From an uncultured Eubacteriales bacterium (GTDB lineage: Bacteria > Bacillota > Clostridia > Lachnospirales > Lachnospiraceae): DNA of 8,417 nt. The translations under genes were made by a program, and so were the position numbers. Shown piece after piece: positions 5,925 to 8,417 of the stretch. The notes under the pieces are model-generated. The model saw only the letters and a list, made by a program, of their open reading frames with translations. It did not search any database and had not been told where the DNA came from. The stretch covers positions 1-8,417 of the forward strand of contig ONWL01000050.1 of assembly GCA_900321525.1 (NCBI GenBank), read 5' to 3'. Positions within the stretch are counted from its first letter, which is position 1. Every line of letters begins with the position of its first letter.

Positions 5925-7721
5925 TTAAAAATCCATCACCATCTGACTGCTTTCTTCCTCCGAAAGTTCTGTCACCTGTTTATCAATGACACGATACACC
6001 CGCTGACACATATTCAGTACGCTTGGACGGTGTGTAGTCACAATACATGTCTTATTGGGACGCTGCTTGATGATATTCCGCAACACTGCACGCTCTGTTG
6101 TCACATCCAAGGCACTGGTCGCTTCATCTAGTAGCAATACCGGCGCATCCCGCAAAATGGCCCTGGCAATTGCTACACGCTGGGCCTGTCCCTCAGAAAG
6201 CCCTCTGCCCCGCTCTCCCACAGAACTGTTGATTCCCTCCGGCAGCTTCTCTACAAAATCCCATGCACATGCAATCTTGAGTGCCTCAATGATCTGCCCA
6301 TCTGTGGCATCCTCTCTCACCATCCGCATATTTTCCGCAATGGTACCGGACAAGATCGTATTGCCCTGGGGCACATATGCAAAATACTGCCTTAGATCTG
6401 CATTCATTTCCACGGTATTTCCTTTTGCATCCCGCAGCACTGCCTGTCCCTCTTCTGGATGAACCAGTCCCAGAATCAGACGGATCATGGTGGTCTTTCC
6501 CTCACCAGAAGGACCTACCAGTGCCACAATTTCATTTGGCTTGGCTATAAAATCAGAGTTGACGATAACCTGTCTATTCTCCACATAGGCAAAATTTACA
6601 CCGGTCATTTCCACACTGTATCCCTGGTCCCTTGTTTGTCCAATGGCATCGCTCTCTGCCACAATATGCTTTTCCTTGGGCAAATCTACGATTTCCTTGA
6701 TTCGATGTGCCGAAACAGAACTGGTCAGGGCACTTGGAACCAATGCAACCATGGCAGAAAAAGTATTAGACAGATTGCCCCGTAACTGCAAAAACTGTGT
6801 CATTTCTCCATAAGTAATCATATGCCCCCATAAGCGCCACAGACAGTAACCAAATGCCACAAACTGTACCAGCGAACCAATTGCAGACAATGCCACATTG
6901 GTTTTGATACTGAACATATTGTAATCCAGGCTCACATCTTTATACTTTGACTGCCACCAGCGTAACATCTTACTGCTGCGCTTTTCTATGCCAAAACTTT
7001 TAATGCTATCTATATTGTAAAATGTTTCGACCTCAAAGGTCATCAACTTGCTATTAACCTCTTTCATTTTTTTATTGCATTCCCGCATCCGCTTTACCAG
7101 AATTCGAGAAGAAAACAACAGAAATGGCGCACTGCCCAATGCAATCAATGCCATCACTACGTCATGATACATCATCAGAAAAAATGTACCCAGAAAATTA
7201 AACGTATTGATGATGAGTGAAGGCAACCAGCTGATGGCATTGGAAGATACCGTATTCACATCACTGTTAAACCGATTCATCAAATCACCATTTCTATATT
7301 TACTCAATTCCAGCCACTCGGAATCGATGATCCTATCAAAAATATCTGCCTGAATGTCATTGTTAATGTAGATTCCAATTTTAGCGGATACTCTGGAAAC
7401 CAAACTATTACAAACCAATCCAAACACCGTACTACCTACCATCAGGGCAATCATCAAAGAAAGTTTATTGACCTGATAACCGGTTACAATATCAATCAGG
7501 TTCTTACTGACCTCTGTAGAAATCAATCCGGTACAGCTGCTGATGATTCCCAACAGGATATAATATGCAATTGCCCACTTATAACGCTTACTATAGGAAA
7601 AAATCCATTTCCAGTCATCTATAATTTCATGAAAAGTACCATCCTTCAACTTTCCGATAATGGTGCTCAATGCTCTTGAGTCTAGTATGTTCTTTTGGCC
7701 CTTTGCATCTTCTGTCTGCAT
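5925..7721 (-). CDS. ABC exporter half-transporter (membrane domain fused to ATPase domain)
   Basis: A 598-residue type IV (MsbA/LmrA-like) ABC exporter, full length for the family, expected to act as a homo- or heterodimer in the cytoplasmic membrane. About six membrane segments are visible: 48-67, 87-107, 165-185, 188-206, 275-297 and roughly 310-333. The nucleotide-binding domain is complete: A-loop Tyr379, Walker A G403-P-S-G-E-G-K-T410, Q-loop Gln452, signature L508-S-E-G-Q512 (Glu replaces the usual second Gly of LSGGQ), Walker B ending in L531-D-E533 with the catalytic Glu533, D-loop SALD, and H-loop His564. All catalytic residues are present, so it should be active. No adjacent substrate gene identifies the cargo; drug, lipid or peptide export are all possible. 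AAGGGGG at 7728-7734 is 6 nt from the ATG. It has no partner half-transporter next to it. I see no convincing promoter or terminator of its own. Confidence 0.93.
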   Translation of the reverse strand: MQTEDAKGQKNILDSRALSTIIGKLKDGTFHEIIDDWKWIFSYSKRYKWAIAYYILLGIISSCTGLISTEVSKNLIDIVTGYQVNKLSLMIALMVGSTVFGLVCNSLVSRVSAKIGIYINNDIQADIFDRIIDSEWLELSKYRNGDLMNRFNSDVNTVSSNAISWLPSLIINTFNFLGTFFLMMYHDVVMALIALGSAPFLLFSSRILVKRMRECNKKMKEVNSKLMTFEVETFYNIDSIKSFGIEKRSSKMLRWWQSKYKDVSLDYNMFSIKTNVALSAIGSLVQFVAFGYCLWRLWGHMITYGEMTQFLQLRGNLSNTFSAMVALVPSALTSSVSAHRIKEIVDLPKEKHIVAESDAIGQTRDQGYSVEMTGVNFAYVENRQVIVNSDFIAKPNEIVALVGPSGEGKTTMIRLILGLVHPEEGQAVLRDAKGNTVEMNADLRQYFAYVPQGNTILSGTIAENMRMVREDATDGQIIEALKIACAWDFVEKLPEGINSSVGERGRGLSEGQAQRVAIARAILRDAPVLLLDEATSALDVTTERAVLRNIIKQRPNKTCIVTTHRPSVLNMCQRVYRVIDKQVTELSEEESSQMVMDF

Positions 7722-7775
7722 TGCCTTCCCCCTTTATCATTCCTTTATGCGCGTGTGGTCCCATATTCTTTTTAC

Positions 7776-7804
7776 AAAAAAAGCACCAGCCCCGAGGCTC
7801 ATGC
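7776..7804 (-). terminator. Rho-independent terminator after the stand-alone tRNA-Lys
   Basis: Minus strand: GCAT-G-AGCC, loop TCGG, GGCT-G-GTGC (one G-G mismatch, one G-U pair) followed by seven U (7776-7782). It lies 22 bp beyond the tRNA 3' end and 54 bp before the ABC transporter start, so the transporter depends on read-through or a promoter I could not identify. Confidence 0.8.
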
Positions 7805-7826
7805 GTCCCCAAAACCGGTACCTTAG

Positions 7827-7899
7827 TGCGCCTCCAGGGGCTCGAACCCTGGACACCCTGATTAAGAGTCAGGTGCTCTACCAACTGAGCTAGAAGCGC
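7827..7899 (-). tRNA. tRNA-Lys (anticodon CUU), stand-alone copy
   Basis: A 73-nt cloverleaf: 7-bp acceptor GCGCTTC/GAGGCGC (one G-U), D arm GCTC/GAGC, anticodon stem CCTGA/TCAGG around loop CTCTTAA with anticodon CTT, 5-nt variable loop, T arm CAGGG/CCCTG with TTCGAGC loop, discriminator A. CCA is not encoded. CUU reads the lysine codon AAG. It is identical to the copy at 8188-8260 but has its own promoter and terminator. Confidence 0.96.
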
Positions 7900-7917
7900 T
7901 TGCTTATTACACGGTAT

Positions 7918-7946
7918 AGTATATGCACTTTTTCTCAAAAAATCAA
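7918..7946 (-). promoter_or_regulatory. Promoter for the stand-alone tRNA-Lys
   Basis: Minus strand: TTGATT (-35, 7941-7946), 17-nt spacer, TATACT (-10, 7918-7923). Predicted start near 7911 leaves a leader of about 12 nt before the tRNA 5' end, as usual for short tRNA transcripts. Confidence 0.7.
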
Positions 7947-8157
7947 GTACTTTTTATATTTTCTTCATAAATTAAGTGAAAATGTTTATTTTTGCACTTT
8001 TTTCTGTAGTTTAATTAGATTCCTTAAGTATAGAAAACAGACACAAAACAGAGCAGGTGCACTTCTTGTATTGCATGCAATTGTGCAAGTAGCTTTGTGG
8101 GGAGCACTTTTTGGGTGACAGAATTTCCTGTTACATAATAGAAAATTCCTGTTACAC
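7947..8157. other. AT-rich intergenic region between the two tRNA-Lys units
   Basis: No credible gene: the only frames here are short or read through a tRNA. It holds a 12-bp perfect palindrome ATTGCATGCAAT (8070-8081) and two direct copies of TTCCTGTTACA (8125-8135 and 8146-8156) with a 21-bp period. The first repeat also faces GTGACAG (8115-8121), giving an imperfect inverted repeat. Role unknown. Confidence 0.5.
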
Positions 8158-8185
8158 AAAAAAGGGAACTTCTCACGAAGCTCCC
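8158..8185 (-). terminator. Rho-independent terminator of the rRNA operon
   Basis: Minus strand: 9-bp stem GGGAGCTTC/GAAGTTCCC (one G-U), GTGA tetraloop, six U (8158-8163). It begins 2 nt after the tRNA-Lys at 8188-8260 and marks the 3' end of the rRNA operon transcript. Confidence 0.92.
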
Positions 8186-8187
8186 AG

Positions 8188-8260
8188 TGCGCCTCCAGGG
8201 GCTCGAACCCTGGACACCCTGATTAAGAGTCAGGTGCTCTACCAACTGAGCTAGAAGCGC
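8188..8260 (-). tRNA. tRNA-Lys (anticodon CUU), rRNA-operon copy
   Basis: Identical in all 73 nt to the tRNA at 7827-7899 (same cloverleaf, anticodon CTT, discriminator A, no CCA). It lies 84 nt downstream of the 23S rRNA 3' end with no terminator between them, so it should be cut from the rRNA precursor. Confidence 0.96.
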
Positions 8261-8344
8261 ATATTTAATGATGTACCTTCAAAACTGCATACAGTCAATA
8301 CTTTTTCATCCGATCTTATTTACCCTTCTCAAACCGGACCCTCT
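8261..8344 (-). other. 23S-tRNA spacer without a 5S gene
   Basis: An 84-nt spacer. A 5S rRNA needs about 115-120 nt, so it cannot be here. The spacer carries a TGCAGTTTTGAAGG element of the kind commonly seen in Firmicute rRNA spacers. It also has a TTGACT-17-TACATC pair that could be a weak internal promoter for the tRNA. A GGACC/GGTCC hairpin straddles the likely 23S 3' end. Confidence 0.6.
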
Positions 8345-8417
8345 GGTCCAGCCCTCGACCGATTAGTAACGGTCAGCTCCACACATTACTGCGCTTCCAC
8401 CTCCGCCCTATCTACCT
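8345..8417 (-). rRNA. 23S rRNA, 3' end (partial)
   Basis: The minus strand reads the conserved end of bacterial 23S rRNA: a GGGCGGAGGTGGAAGCGCAG segment, then a GTGTGGAGCTGACCG stretch, TACTAATCGGTCGAGGGC and a final GGACC. The last bases correspond to the strand that pairs with the 23S 5' end, so the mature 3' end is placed near 8345. The rest of the gene lies beyond the window. Confidence 0.93.

Noticed and set aside
7627..7938. Minus-strand frame of 103 codons running through the stand-alone tRNA
   Set aside because: It crosses the tRNA, a terminator and the ABC gene start in another frame, so it is a chance frame.
7900..8118. Plus-strand frame of 72 codons between the tRNAs
   Set aside because: No ribosome binding site or domain; it overlaps the tRNA promoter on the opposite strand and has AT-driven Phe/Tyr/Cys bias.
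8024..8245. Minus-strand frame of 73 codons through the second tRNA
   Set aside because: It is a translated tRNA plus terminator, with a residue string shared with the other tRNA frame only because the tRNAs are identical.

Overview
The window looks like low-to-moderate-GC Clostridia, most likely a Lachnospiraceae-type gut Firmicute. The pointers are strong purine-rich ribosome binding sites, sigma-A promoters with 17-nt spacers, Rho-independent terminators with long U runs, lipoproteins with Ser/Glu/Thr-rich linkers, and a tRNA-Lys(CUU) without an encoded CCA behind a 23S rRNA end. Genus cannot be fixed from the sequence. Every gene I accept lies on the minus strand, so transcription runs from high to low coordinates.

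Layout in transcription order. (1) 8345-8417 is the 3' tail of a 23S rRNA gene. After an 84-nt spacer too short for a 5S gene comes tRNA-Lys(CUU) at 8188-8260, then a strong terminator. (2) A second, identical tRNA-Lys(CUU) at 7827-7899 has its own promoter and terminator. (3) 5925-7721 encodes a complete ABC exporter half-transporter (six membrane segments plus nucleotide-binding domain). (4) A very good promoter (TTGACA-17-TATAGT) and a leader of about 140 nt precede a 452-residue lipoprotein (4335-5693) built of an acidic linker and two copies of one unrecognised domain, closed by a strong terminator. (5) A promoter with palindromic elements drives a 977-residue protein (1234-4167) made of two pectate-lyase-3/GH55-like beta-helix regions fused to a C-terminal beta-propeller, with no export signal. 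(6) It is followed without a terminator by a 211-residue lipoprotein with a C-terminal YARHG domain (509-1144), which also has its own TATAAT promoter, and then a terminator at 443-474. (7) The window ends in the N-terminal 75 residues of a rhodanese-domain protein (1-226), preceded by a possible 14-codon leader ORF.

How the genes may work together: the beta-helix/propeller protein and the YARHG lipoprotein probably share a transcript, pairing a cytoplasmic carbohydrate-active protein with a surface-anchored one. This is inferred from position only. The ABC exporter and the duplicated-domain lipoprotein may be linked by read-through, because I see no clear terminator between them, but the lipoprotein has its own strong promoter. 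No phage, insertion sequence, CRISPR array or defence system is visible. The most distinctive items are the three-part fusion protein, the tandem-domain lipoprotein, and the paired identical tRNA genes behind an rRNA operon with no 5S gene at its 3' end.
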